The position numbers were made by a program, and so were the translations under genes. Below are positions 7,395 to 15,473 of a DNA stretch of 53,155 bases, piece by piece. The notes under the pieces were generated by a model. That model was given only the letters and a program-made list of their open reading frames with translations. It did no database searches and had not been told where the DNA came from. Numbering within the stretch: the stretch's first letter is position 1; each line of letters starts with the position of its first letter. Source of the stretch: Candidatus Thorarchaeota archaeon (lineage in GTDB: Archaea; Asgardarchaeota; Thorarchaeia; Thorarchaeales; Thorarchaeaceae); contig JAOUFI010000010.1 of the NCBI GenBank assembly GCA_029858305.1, positions 1 through 53,155 on the forward strand. Direction: 5' to 3'.

Positions 7395-8116
7395 GTAGAG
7401 CCTGAGCGTTTCTGGAACATGATAGCAATAGGAGCATTTGCGCTGCGCCATTCCGCAAGTTTTCCATCATAGTTTAGTGGCACTGGGTGGCGCCCGTGAT
7501 TGCCTATGATTATGAAGAGTGTATCGTCGCGTGCTTGTCTGAGGAGAACCTTGATCCAGTTGTCAGTTCTTCGCACAATCTTCTCCAGCAGGGTCTTCGG
7601 AGGTGTCCTGTGTCCATATTGAGCATATAGACTTTCAAAATCTAAAAAGTGGAGATACAGAAGTTCGCTCTTGAAGATGTGTTTTGTGGATTCAATGTAT
7701 GTAGCCATGTCATCTCGAGGGTTGACAGTATATGATGAGTCAAATCCAAAAACGGCTTGGTCACTCTCTCTACATATGACCTTTATCACTTTACCATAAT
7801 TCTTGATATGATTGATCATGTGAAATCCATTAACAGGACCTTGTAAGAGGGTCTTCATTAGAGGAATTGCGTATGGGTCCTCGGTTTCAATGAGGGCAAG
7901 TGCCTCCATGTTCTTTATGAGTGCCTCTGGCTTGTAGACAACTGCTTCAAAGAGCCCAAAGTTGTCGATGACAACCATGACCACAGCTTTAGGGCTAAAC
8001 TTACTGACAAGTTCCTGATTTGCCTGATATAGCCCTTTTGGAATCTCAAGACCGAGCAGTCTCAGGATGGTAGAGGGAAACTCCACTGCTGTGGTTCTAA
8101 TCTGTGGAAACGACAT
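7391..8116 (-). CDS. alkaline-phosphatase-superfamily-like protein
   Basis: 241 residues. Two regions recall the alkaline phosphatase/phosphodiesterase/iPGM fold: V-V-M-V-V-I-D-N-F-G near residue 47 (first metal Asp), and H-F-L-D-F-E-S-L-Y-A-Q-Y-G-H-R near 155-170 with I-I-G-N-H-G-R-H-P near 203 (remaining metal ligands). The usual T/S nucleophile after the first Asp block is not obvious, and the protein is short for the superfamily, so it may be a minimal or inactive member. It is convergent with uppP (ends overlap by four bases). Assignment rests on motif resemblance only. Confidence 0.55.
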   Translation of the reverse strand: MSFPQIRTTAVEFPSTILRLLGLEIPKGLYQANQELVSKFSPKAVVMVVIDNFGLFEAVVYKPEALIKNMEALALIETEDPYAIPLMKTLLQGPVNGFHMINHIKNYGKVIKVICRESDQAVFGFDSSYTVNPRDDMATYIESTKHIFKSELLYLHFLDFESLYAQYGHRTPPKTLLEKIVRRTDNWIKVLLRQARDDTLFIIIGNHGRHPVPLNYDGKLAEWRSANAPIAIMFQKRSGST

Positions 8117-8282
8117 TCCTCTTTCCTCTATATGTTACGTAAATCTGTGTTTCGACTTGTTGAATAAGTTTTGCTGACTGTCCTAGGATAGCATATACTC
8201 ACTCATTCACATTCAGGCGACCTCTTTAACCTATGGAAGCATTAATAGAGAGAGCAGAGATTCGGTTTCTTGAGGTCTTAGA

Positions 8283-9254
8283 ATGACTCTCAGGGATGTT
8301 GTATACAAGGACTCAGTCAAGTTCATCCTCTCAGGAGGAAAAGGAGGTGTAGGTAAAACTAGTTGTGCGGGTGCAATAGCTGTTCTATCTGCGCGATATG
8401 GATTTCGTACCTTAGTTCTATCGACGGATCCAGCACATAGCCTTAGCGACAGTTTTGACCAAGATCTTTCGGGTGGAGAGGTTATTCCCATTAAGGGATT
8501 TGATAATCTCTGGGGGATGGAGATAAACACGGAAAAGGGAATGCAGCAGTTCCAAGATATTATTGGTGATGGTGCAGCAGGTCCTGAGGCACAAATGGCA
8601 GCGAACCTGATGGGAGATATGACAGGTATGTCACCTCCGGGTTCTGACGAAGCAATGGCGTTTGGTAAGATTCTCGAGTTCATCGAGGACTCTTCCTACG
8701 ACCGTGTTATATTCGATACCGCACCTACAGGGCATACGTTGAAGTTACTGGAGCTGCCAGACCTTCTTGATAGCTGGTTGGGTAAGATGTTAACTCTTCG
8801 TCAGCGATTAAGCTCAATGATGGGAGGGCTAAGAAGTATGTTTGGCGGGGGAAACCAGGATGAGGACAACTCTTGGGAGATGATTCAACAGACAAAGGAT
8901 AAAATTCGAGCGGCTCGTATCGAACTCTCGGATCCAGACACTACACAGTTTATTGTTGTCATGATTCCTGAGGCAATGGCTGTTTTTGAGACACAACGAC
9001 TCCTGGCTAATCTAGATACATGGCATATCCCTGCGACAAATATGGTCGTGAACCAACTAATCCCTCCAAATCCCTCTTGTATGTTCTGTACAAAAAGGTA
9101 TGAAATGCAACAGACAAACCTCAAAGACATTAGAGACCTATTCTCCGACATAGATATCACTGAAGTACCCTTATTTGATGGCGAGATAAGAGGACTCGAA
9201 GAACTTTCAAGACTCGGCATGATACTTATTGGTGACTCGGAGGATGAAACATGA
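8283..9254 (+). CDS. get3: Get3/ArsA-family ATPase
   Basis: 323 residues. The deviant Walker A G-G-K-G-G-V-G-K-T is at residues 18-26, followed by S-T-D-P-A-H-S-L-S-D-S (switch I) and F-D-T-A-P-T-G-H-T (switch II). A C-M-F-C pair near residue 266 matches the zinc-binding CxxC that holds the Get3/TRC40 dimer together and is absent from many arsenite pumps. Single copy of the ATPase domain, as in Get3. Get3 delivers tail-anchored membrane proteins. The start is the ATG at 8283 with GAGGT upstream. Its stop overlaps (ATGA) a 33-codon membrane-protein gene, a suggestive pairing. Confidence 0.88.
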   Translation: MTLRDVVYKDSVKFILSGGKGGVGKTSCAGAIAVLSARYGFRTLVLSTDPAHSLSDSFDQDLSGGEVIPIKGFDNLWGMEINTEKGMQQFQDIIGDGAAGPEAQMAANLMGDMTGMSPPGSDEAMAFGKILEFIEDSSYDRVIFDTAPTGHTLKLLELPDLLDSWLGKMLTLRQRLSSMMGGLRSMFGGGNQDEDNSWEMIQQTKDKIRAARIELSDPDTTQFIVVMIPEAMAVFETQRLLANLDTWHIPATNMVVNQLIPPNPSCMFCTKRYEMQQTNLKDIRDLFSDIDITEVPLFDGEIRGLEELSRLGMILIGDSEDET

Positions 9255-9352
9255 GACGTGAAACGCGAAGGAAAATCTATTCACTTATTTTTCTAATATT
9301 GCTTATAGCATCTGCAGTGGTTACTACAATGCTAATCCTAGGATTAGTATAG
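9251..9352 (+). CDS. 33-residue tail-anchored-like microprotein coupled to get3
   Basis: The ATG overlaps the get3 stop (ATGA). The product has a short, strongly basic head (M-R-R-E-T-R-R-K) followed by one hydrophobic span of about 22 residues reaching the C-terminus (ends L-G-L-V). That is the architecture of a C-tail-anchored membrane protein, the client class of the Get3 ATPase. It is too short for family recognition. Reality is supported by the coupled start and the clean membrane segment; a chance frame of this type after a stop is possible. Confidence 0.55.
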   Translation: MRRETRRKIYSLIFLILLIASAVVTTMLILGLV

Positions 9353-9373
9353 TGACAATGAGAAATGAAACTG

Positions 9374-9517
9374 TCACGCGCCTTTTACTCGTTTAACTAC
9401 TGGAGGACGAAGCTTGTATAGGATTCTACCACCGCAGTATGGACATTTGACGCCTGGTAGTGTTTTAAGACCATCTGGGGTTACTTCTCGATGACAATTA
9501 TGACAAGTGTATACCAC
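9374..9517 (-). CDS. rpo12: RNA polymerase subunit Rpo12 (RpoP)
   Basis: 47 residues from the GTG at 9517, the usual size of this zinc-ribbon subunit. Pattern: V-Y-T-C-H-N-C-H-R-E-V, a linker, G-V-K-C-P-Y-C-G-G-R-I-L-Y-K-L-R-P-P-V-V-K-R-V-K-G-A, which matches the Rpo12 core and tail (Rpb12 in eukaryotes). The frame stays open to 9625, but those extra residues would overlap the upstream radical SAM gene and are not conserved-looking. It lies 58 bases downstream of that gene on the same strand. Confidence 0.88.
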   Translation of the reverse strand: MVYTCHNCHREVTPDGLKTLPGVKCPYCGGRILYKLRPPVVKRVKGA

Positions 9518-9575
9518 GGTGTGCCACCATCCTGACTCCCGTAGGCGTATCAATATGAAGCTTTGCCTAGAGCAA

Positions 9576-11219
9576 TTATGATCGCGACTCTGGTTCTGAA
9601 ACCACCTCTCCCTCAACAAGTCCACTACTAAGGACCTTGAGGATTCTCACATTCACCAGTATACCTGCTGAAAACCCACCCATAACAGTCATCAGAGGAC
9701 CTTCTTTCAGAGGATAGATCATTGTATAACCCGCTTGTGCCCAAGATGGCTCTGCAGCAATCCCTCGAACCACAAGCCCAACATAGTCATTCTTCTTCAT
9801 ACGATTGATTCGCTCAGCCTCTCTTCGAAGTTGAACACTAAACTCATCCCTCGTCGATGACTCGGAAAATTCTTCGAAGGCGGAACCAGGAAGGGGCCTA
9901 AAACCATAAAGAATAATTCGTTCAGCTCCTGCTTCACTGATTTCACGCATTGCCTTAATCGACTCTTTTGTACTCTCTGCATCTTCTCCGGGTAATCCAT
10001 AGATGAAATATACAAAAGGTTTCATACCATGACTTACGGCAATTTTCACAGCTGAAAGCACATCAGAAACACTTCCACATTTCCCAATTGCACGCAGATG
10101 CCGTTCTGAACCAGTTTCAAGACCAATGTTCGGAGAGCTTGACATCATCGATTCAGTCAACGTTTTAGCAACATCATTCGTGAAGAGACAGGCCTTCATA
10201 TTCTCAATTGCAATGTGTGCTGTCTTATCCATGACCTGAGGAAGACTGTTGAGTTGGTTCAAGAGATTTCTAATCGCATCAAGATTTGCACGGGGATAGC
10301 AGGGATCCGTGAGTGGTTCAGAGCCTCGCATATAATCAAGAAATCCAGGGGACTCCAAAACTATCCGGTGAACACCCAAATCGAGTAATTCCTTCACCTC
10401 ACGTACAATGACTTCTTGCAAACGGCTTCGAGGCGGCCCCCAAGTACTCGGAACACTGCAAAAACCACAGCCAGGAGGTATGTCCTCTGGACATTCCATT
10501 TTGATATCCGGACTCTCTGAGTCACAGTTGCCACAATCAGTGCAATGACGCCCATCTTTTAGAGGGAGGGTTGTCCTTCTGAAATTCGAGCACCCCCTAG
10601 TCACCTCCACATAGATTTTGCTTGCCTGATATGTAGGATAATCGATTATTCTGGTTATCGAGGGAAAATAATCGCGTGAGAGCATATCAGATGATATAAA
10701 CTCTCGATGCTGTGTGATATGGATCTGCTCATCCTCAAGATATGCAATACCCTTCACAGTAGAGAGCTCAAGAGGACTATCAAAGAATTGTCCAAGTACC
10801 AGTTCCTCAAGAGTCGCCTCTCCTTCTCCTATTACTAACAGGTCAACAGCCAGATCTTTTAATATTCTTGGTGCAGATGCAATTGGACCTCCAAGAATTA
10901 TCTTTCCTGAAACGCGTGTCTTACTCCGCCATTGTTTTACTAACATCTTGACGGCAGGATAATCCATGCTCATTGCACTTACTGCTAGATGATCAAACTG
11001 TTTTAGAATGCGAGGTCTTGAGAGAACCTCTTCAGCTCTGTGGATTCGACTATCCAAGTTATGTTTTTCGAATATGCCTGCAACAGTCCTTGGCCCACAA
11101 CCGATAGAATCTCGTGAACTGCGTCGCTGGCCACTACCTGCACTAAGTGCATCGATGATAAGAATCCGGCAGGACATGTCAATGAATAAGGTACAAGGTC
11201 GTTCTTTACTCTTGCTCAT
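9576..11219 (-). CDS. B12-binding-domain radical SAM protein with Cys-rich insertion
   Basis: 547 residues. Residues 1-170 look like the Rossmann-type cobalamin-binding domain (H-L-A-V-S-A-M-S-M-D-Y and G-E-G-E-A-T-L-E-E-L). The radical SAM core follows: E-V-T-R-G-C-S-N-F then, about 55 residues later, P-P-G-C-G-F-C-S-V-P-S. The normal Cx3Cx2C is thus interrupted by an inserted segment holding more cysteines (C-T-D-C-G-N-C and M-E-C-P), which may bind a second cluster. The SAM-binding motif region (S-S-P-N-I-G-L-E-T-G-S-E) and a C-terminal domain complete it. The substrate is unknown. Rpo12 follows on the same strand; aIF1 is divergent. Confidence 0.8.
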   Translation of the reverse strand: MSKSKERPCTLFIDMSCRILIIDALSAGSGQRRSSRDSIGCGPRTVAGIFEKHNLDSRIHRAEEVLSRPRILKQFDHLAVSAMSMDYPAVKMLVKQWRSKTRVSGKIILGGPIASAPRILKDLAVDLLVIGEGEATLEELVLGQFFDSPLELSTVKGIAYLEDEQIHITQHREFISSDMLSRDYFPSITRIIDYPTYQASKIYVEVTRGCSNFRRTTLPLKDGRHCTDCGNCDSESPDIKMECPEDIPPGCGFCSVPSTWGPPRSRLQEVIVREVKELLDLGVHRIVLESPGFLDYMRGSEPLTDPCYPRANLDAIRNLLNQLNSLPQVMDKTAHIAIENMKACLFTNDVAKTLTESMMSSSPNIGLETGSERHLRAIGKCGSVSDVLSAVKIAVSHGMKPFVYFIYGLPGEDAESTKESIKAMREISEAGAERIILYGFRPLPGSAFEEFSESSTRDEFSVQLRREAERINRMKKNDYVGLVVRGIAAEPSWAQAGYTMIYPLKEGPLMTVMGGFSAGILVNVRILKVLSSGLVEGEVVSEPESRS

Positions 11220-11304
11220 CAGTAACGGCAGAACTTATATGCGGGAAATTGCAAACCCTCCGTAAGCAATTTGCTATAACCAAGTCTAAGGAGTACATAA
11301 CTTA

Positions 11305-11649
11305 GTGAGTAATGACGATGGCGGAATTTGCGCCAATTGTGGGTTGCCTTTGGACCTGTGCGTGTGTGAAACCATTGCACAGGAAGAGGCAAGGATTAGT
11401 GTGAGTATAGAACGAAGAAAATGGGGTCGTCTGACCACCATTGTTGAGGGTTTTGATAAGAATATTGACCTCGGCGACCTTGCAACAAAATTGAAAGGTA
11501 AGCTAGCCTGCGGAGGCGCGGCAAAGCATGGTCATATAGAACTCCAAGGGGATCATCGTGGTACAATTGGAGAGGTTCTTGCAAAACTAGGTTTCCCTGA
11601 AGATATGGTCCAGATTGACTGGTCATTTCAATCAACAGGACGAAGATAG
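11305..11649 (+). CDS. sui1: translation initiation factor aIF1 (SUI1)
   Basis: 114 residues. N-terminal C-A-N-C and C-V-C cysteine pairs form a small zinc-binding head, followed by the SUI1 domain: R-R-K-W-G-R-L-T-T-I-V-E-G-F, L-K-G-K-L-A-C-G-G-A and I-E-L-Q-G-D-H-R-G. It helps the small ribosomal subunit select the start codon. Start is GTG at 11305 with AAGGAG upstream. In several archaea a SUI1 gene sits in the ribosomal S3-L29 region; here it is apart, next to TFB. Confidence 0.93.
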   Translation: MSNDDGGICANCGLPLDLCVCETIAQEEARISVSIERRKWGRLTTIVEGFDKNIDLGDLATKLKGKLACGGAAKHGHIELQGDHRGTIGEVLAKLGFPEDMVQIDWSFQSTGRR

Positions 11650-11709
11650 GTTATTTTCTCCTATAGAGAAACCCATAGTTCAGAATAGTACATTCCAGGG
11701 GAAGTTGGG

Positions 11710-12690
11710 TCAGAAGTCCATGGGCTCTAGACCTAGAGAGTCAATTCCAAGTTTTTTGACAATCTCTTTGTAGCGATTCCTAACAGTAACTTCTGTTACA
11801 CGAGCAACCTCGGCAATCTCACGTTGAGTTCGTCGTTCATCAAGCATTATTGAGGCCACATAGATTGCGGCAGCAGCTAGCCCAAGAGGGTCTCTACCAA
11901 TAGTGAGACCGATATCACGGCTCTGTTGCAGTATCTCAACAGTACGTAGTTGCACTGGACTTGATAGCTCAAGCTGGGAAGCAAAACGGGAGATGTAGTC
12001 GATCGGGTTGGAGAGTGGTATCTTGATGTCAAGACTTCGAAGAAGTAAGCGATAACATTGACCTAGTTTCTTGCGATCTATCCTTGAACCGTCAGCCACC
12101 TCGTCGAGAGGACGTGGTTTTAGGCGTATTCTGCATGCTGCATAGAGGGTAGCTGCGACCATGGCTTCAATCGAACGACCTCTCACAAGTTTCTTGATAA
12201 TTGACTTTCTATATAGAAGAGCTGCCAGCTCGCGGATTGGCTCAGGGATACCTAGCTGTGAAGAGAGTCGCTCCAACTCTGACATTGCTTGGGCGAGGTT
12301 ACGGTCTAGAGAGCTATGAACGCGACTTCGTATCTGCCATTTGCGGAGACGGTAAATCTCTGATCGTCTTGTGGGACTCAATTTCTTTCCAGAGGTGTCC
12401 CGGTCCCTCCAATCAATAATCGTTGAGAGACCTTTATCATGTACCGTATAGCGAAGAGGGGCACCAACTCGACTCCGCGAGTCACTCTCTTCAGAACTGA
12501 AAGCCCTCCATTCTGCACCTGTATCAATTCGATGGTCGGATAGTACAAGGCCACATCCGCCACATACACGCTCACCTCGAGTTGAGTCTTCAACAACAAG
12601 CGCAGATTTACACTCCGGGCACTTAACAACCTCAGTTGAAACTTCTAGTGCCTCTTCTTTGTGATCGTCAGTACTTCCTGTGCGGCCCAA
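11710..12690 (-). CDS. tfb: transcription initiation factor B (TFB)
   Basis: 326 residues, standard TFB length. A zinc ribbon with C24, C27, C43 and C46 recruits RNA polymerase; the B-reader/linker holds G-A-E-W-R-A-F (residues 58-64); two cyclin repeats follow (about 125-215 and 220-310) for TBP/BRE contact, ending in a helix-turn-helix (R-T-Q-R-E-I-A-E-V-A-R-V-T-E-V-T-V-R-N-R-Y). Complete and without anomalies. The convergent neighbour is aIF1. Confidence 0.95.
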   Translation of the reverse strand: MGRTGSTDDHKEEALEVSTEVVKCPECKSALVVEDSTRGERVCGGCGLVLSDHRIDTGAEWRAFSSEESDSRSRVGAPLRYTVHDKGLSTIIDWRDRDTSGKKLSPTRRSEIYRLRKWQIRSRVHSSLDRNLAQAMSELERLSSQLGIPEPIRELAALLYRKSIIKKLVRGRSIEAMVAATLYAACRIRLKPRPLDEVADGSRIDRKKLGQCYRLLLRSLDIKIPLSNPIDYISRFASQLELSSPVQLRTVEILQQSRDIGLTIGRDPLGLAAAAIYVASIMLDERRTQREIAEVARVTEVTVRNRYKEIVKKLGIDSLGLEPMDF

Positions 12691-12879
12691 TCGCTCTCCT
12701 CCAGTATGATGGGGTGGGATTAAGACCGCCAGTATTCACTGACAAGTCGAGGTATAGATGACAGTCTCCCAGGACCCACAATTGTAGAATTATGAACTAA
12801 ATACTTTTAATCCTTATGTGTTAGCCAATTTTTTGTTCGGCAGATGTGAAAGTACCAAAAATGTACCTCAGAAAGAAAT

Positions 12880-13821
12880 CTAAGTGGTCTTTTCGTGGCT
12901 TCTCTCAGTGATAATGACAGTGTGTTCATGTTGTGAAACGAACTCGCCCTTCTCTTCTGCAAGAATATGATGTGCAAAGAGCGCACCATTCTGCCGAAGC
13001 TCCTTGATAGCCATCTTCAGTGTTGCATGCTTCATTCGTTCTGCAAGCCAACGTTCTGCAAATGGAAATTCACGGTATTCCTTTCGTGCAATTCCTAAGA
13101 ACTGCTTTGAACCACTAAACCGTAGTGGCACTCGTATTGGAAGAAGCTGGTAGATAGTGGGATTTGGAAGATCGGTTATGTTTCCAGATCCCGTACTAGC
13201 AAAGGTTTCAATTGCGTATACTTCACCAGCCTCAACAAGAACTTCGGCTTTCCCACTAACACAAGGAATCTGCTTTTCACCATGTAGCTCGTATTCCTTT
13301 AATTGATGCCCGCTCAACTGCTTGATGGGCCTGAATCCCGCATTGGTGATTGTGTCTTCAATAAGGGCACCAATTGTATTGAGTTTGGCACCAGGACGCA
13401 TCATCTTGATGGCCACGTTTGTTGCATCCTCCGCAGCCTTCACAAGATTCTGATGATCTGGATTTAACGCAACAGTGAAAGCGGTATCTGCAATGCACCC
13501 ATCAACATGGGACCCACAGTCTACCGTGACAAGGTCACCTTCTTCGATTATAGTTTCATCATTGAGCGGTGAAGTATAGTGTGCAGCAATGTTATTCAGT
13601 GACACATTACACGGAAAGGATGTGCCTGATGAGTTCTCGCGGATGTAGTTCTCAACAGTATTGATGATTTCAAGTACCTTTACTCCAGGTTCAATCATTG
13701 GTCTCGCTAGAGCAAGGGCCTCACGAGCAACAACTCCGGCACGTCGCCAATTTGCCCAAACATCCTCGGTCTCTTCATCAGTTTCTTTCTTGATTTGTTT
13801 TTCAGCTGGCACAATAATCAC
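12880..13821 (-). CDS. map: methionine aminopeptidase, type 2
   Basis: 313 residues, slightly longer than typical archaeal MetAP (about 295). It removes the initiator Met from nascent proteins. Metal ligands recognisable in order: Asp in V-T-V-D-C-G-S, Asp in G-C-I-A-D-T-A-F-T-V, His in L-S-G-H-Q-L, Glu in A-I-E-T-F-A-S, Glu in Q-H-E-H-T-V. The substrate-binding His lies in N-N-I-A-A-H-Y-T-S. The roughly 60-residue insertion after the catalytic His identifies type 2. Ten to twenty extra charged residues precede the normal N-terminus. Confidence 0.95.
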   Translation of the reverse strand: MIIVPAEKQIKKETDEETEDVWANWRRAGVVAREALALARPMIEPGVKVLEIINTVENYIRENSSGTSFPCNVSLNNIAAHYTSPLNDETIIEEGDLVTVDCGSHVDGCIADTAFTVALNPDHQNLVKAAEDATNVAIKMMRPGAKLNTIGALIEDTITNAGFRPIKQLSGHQLKEYELHGEKQIPCVSGKAEVLVEAGEVYAIETFASTGSGNITDLPNPTIYQLLPIRVPLRFSGSKQFLGIARKEYREFPFAERWLAERMKHATLKMAIKELRQNGALFAHHILAEEKGEFVSQHEHTVIITERSHEKTT

Positions 13822-13876
13822 CGACCTGACTGCTCGTCATTGAGAGGACTGATAAAAGTGACGATGAAGCAGAAAC

Positions 13877-14296
13877 CTATGACAATACTTGTTCTATCCG
13901 TCGTGCCGTTCTAGACATTGAGAAGAACATATACCCGATATTGGCGCGTTTATTGGTCAGTACAGCAAGGATCGCATCATTTCCAGCATCACAGATGATG
14001 ACATATCCATTCTCACCTTCAATAAGCATCCTCACCAAGGGACCACGCTTCAATTGCTTGAACACTTTTCGAGTGGCTTCTTGTATCTGTGTGGAACGAC
14101 CAGCTATAACATCCTCTTCAGGAATTCGCTTATCATCAGGACCCTCAGGGTAGAGTGAATAGATTGGAAGTCCTTGAGACTTTGAGATGATGGCACTAGC
14201 TTCCACATTACCTTGGGAGGCCCTACTCAAATCTAGAAGAAGTTCTTTCAGTAACTCGGTCTTTGAAGACAAGGTATTGCATACCTCCCAAAGCAA
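13877..14296 (-). CDS. Roadblock/LC7 domain protein
   Basis: 139 residues, one Roadblock/LC7 (longin-related) domain: G-N-V-E-A-S-A-I-I-S-K-S-Q-G-L-P-I-Y-S near residues 29-47 and a later L-V-R-M-L-I-E-G-E-N-G-Y-V-I-I followed by A-I-L-A-V-L-T. Proteins of this kind form dimers that scaffold or regulate small GTPases (MglB, Ragulator) and are greatly expanded in Asgard archaea, although found elsewhere. No GTPase partner gene is adjacent. It sits between map and the GGGP synthase gene on the same strand. Confidence 0.85.
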   Translation of the reverse strand: MLWEVCNTLSSKTELLKELLLDLSRASQGNVEASAIISKSQGLPIYSLYPEGPDDKRIPEEDVIAGRSTQIQEATRKVFKQLKRGPLVRMLIEGENGYVIICDAGNDAILAVLTNKRANIGYMFFSMSRTARRIEQVLS

Positions 14297-14323
14297 ACTG
14301 AGAGAAAAAGGGGTGTCAAGTAT

Positions 14324-15097
14324 TTAAACTCTCTTGGCGCCTGCTCCTTTCAACGCTTTGACTATCAACTTAAGTCCTTCAGCCTTATCCTTCTGGACAT
14401 GCTTCTCGAGATATGTACCCTGTACAACTATTGATGCCCCAGCCTCAACTGCTCTAACAACGGATTCTGCATCATTAAAACCGCCTCCAGTGATTACAGG
14501 TATCTCAATGAATTTCGAAACCATGGCAATCATCTCAGATGGAACACCACCGCCTTCAGCACCACTGCCAGCTTCGAGATATACCAATTTCATCCCCAAG
14601 AGCTCAGCTGCCATGGCATACATAGCAGGAATCTTAGGCTTATCACGTAAGAAGGGTTTTGCATCACCAACCCATGCCGCAGTCTTTCCAGGGGCTACCA
14701 TAAGATAGGCCATAGGGATGGTTTCGATTCCAGTCATCTTGATTTTAGGTGCGGCAAGTGCCTGTGCACCAATAATCCAATAGGGGTTCATACTATTCAG
14801 AAGAGTCATGAAGAACATAGCATCAGCATGCTCGGATACTCCTGTGATGTTTCCAGGAAATAGAATGGTTGGGATATCAACAGCCTCAGTAATCTGGGCT
14901 ACAGCATCATCAATCACGCCAAAGACTGTGCTACCGCCTATCATCGCAGCATCAGTTCCAGCTTTCTCTGCAAGTGTAGCAATCTCTACAACGTTCTCAA
15001 TTGTAGTAGATAAGGGATCTGGGTCAAGGAGAGAGAAGTGACAGGCGCCTTCTGATTCAAGCTTTTCAGTGATATACTTCCAGACTTTTCCGACCAT
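14324..15097 (-). CDS. geranylgeranylglyceryl phosphate synthase
   Basis: 257 residues with the PcrB/GGGPS TIM-barrel signatures: S-L-L-D-P-D-P near residue 21, M-I-G-G-S-T, L-F-P-G-N, Y-L-E-A-G-S-G-A, V-I-T-G-G-G-F and A-S-I-V-V-Q-G-T. It joins geranylgeranyl diphosphate to sn-glycerol-1-phosphate, the first committed step of archaeal ether-lipid synthesis. I start it at the ATG at 15097, which has GGAGG 7 bases upstream and gives the normal family N-terminus; an ATG at 15208 would add 37 residues that do not look like this family. Confidence 0.93.
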   Translation of the reverse strand: MVGKVWKYITEKLESEGACHFSLLDPDPLSTTIENVVEIATLAEKAGTDAAMIGGSTVFGVIDDAVAQITEAVDIPTILFPGNITGVSEHADAMFFMTLLNSMNPYWIIGAQALAAPKIKMTGIETIPMAYLMVAPGKTAAWVGDAKPFLRDKPKIPAMYAMAAELLGMKLVYLEAGSGAEGGGVPSEMIAMVSKFIEIPVITGGGFNDAESVVRAVEAGASIVVQGTYLEKHVQKDKAEGLKLIVKALKGAGAKRV

Positions 15098-15473
15098 TGT
15101 ATAGCCTCCAAGTCGTAGGTGCTCCCAATTGTCGGGCTTTTTACGCTTTTGGTAATCCCATTCCATAAGGTCAAAATGATCTTGATGGGGAAAAATGCCC
15201 TTTTTCATGCATATATTGACACTGTATCAAAATAAGAATGAGAAATTTCTATTCCACTCTCTAAAAATGTGGTTATGCCACGCATTCCGGCAAGGGAAAA
15301 AATGAATAAATCCGTTAAGTCTTATACTCAACGTGTTCGATTTTGAACATCAGTTGCTTGGATTATACCGCATCTGAAATATTGTAAAGTGGTTCATGTC
15401 TGTTATTCTCAACCTTTATTACTAATGTTGGATGAAGCTTTACAATTGCGTTCTGCAGAAAGAGGATAGATAG
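15098..15473. promoter_or_regulatory. divergent intergenic region, GGGPS / hdrA
   Basis: About 376 bases without a convincing gene (the frame extending GGGPS to 15208 is the only coding candidate). It must hold both promoters. On the hdrA side, CTTTATTACT at 15414-15423, about 55 bases before the start, is a candidate TATA box; the same ten bases occur upstream of the second hdrA (19457-19466). A short inverted repeat, TGTTC-N6-GAACA near 15341-15356, could be an operator. Both are read by eye only. Confidence 0.35.

Noticed and set aside
8231..8683. 150-codon minus-strand frame opposite get3
   Set aside because: Shadow of the get3 P-loop region; Pro/Ser-rich with no domain pattern.
9518..9625. 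36-residue N-terminal extension of Rpo12
   Set aside because: It would overlap the radical SAM gene, and Rpo12 proteins are 44-50 residues long; the GTG at 9517 gives the right length.
15098..15208. N-terminal extension of GGGP synthase to the ATG at 15208
   Set aside because: GGAGG lies 7 bases before the ATG at 15097 and the family N-terminus begins there; the extension lacks family character.
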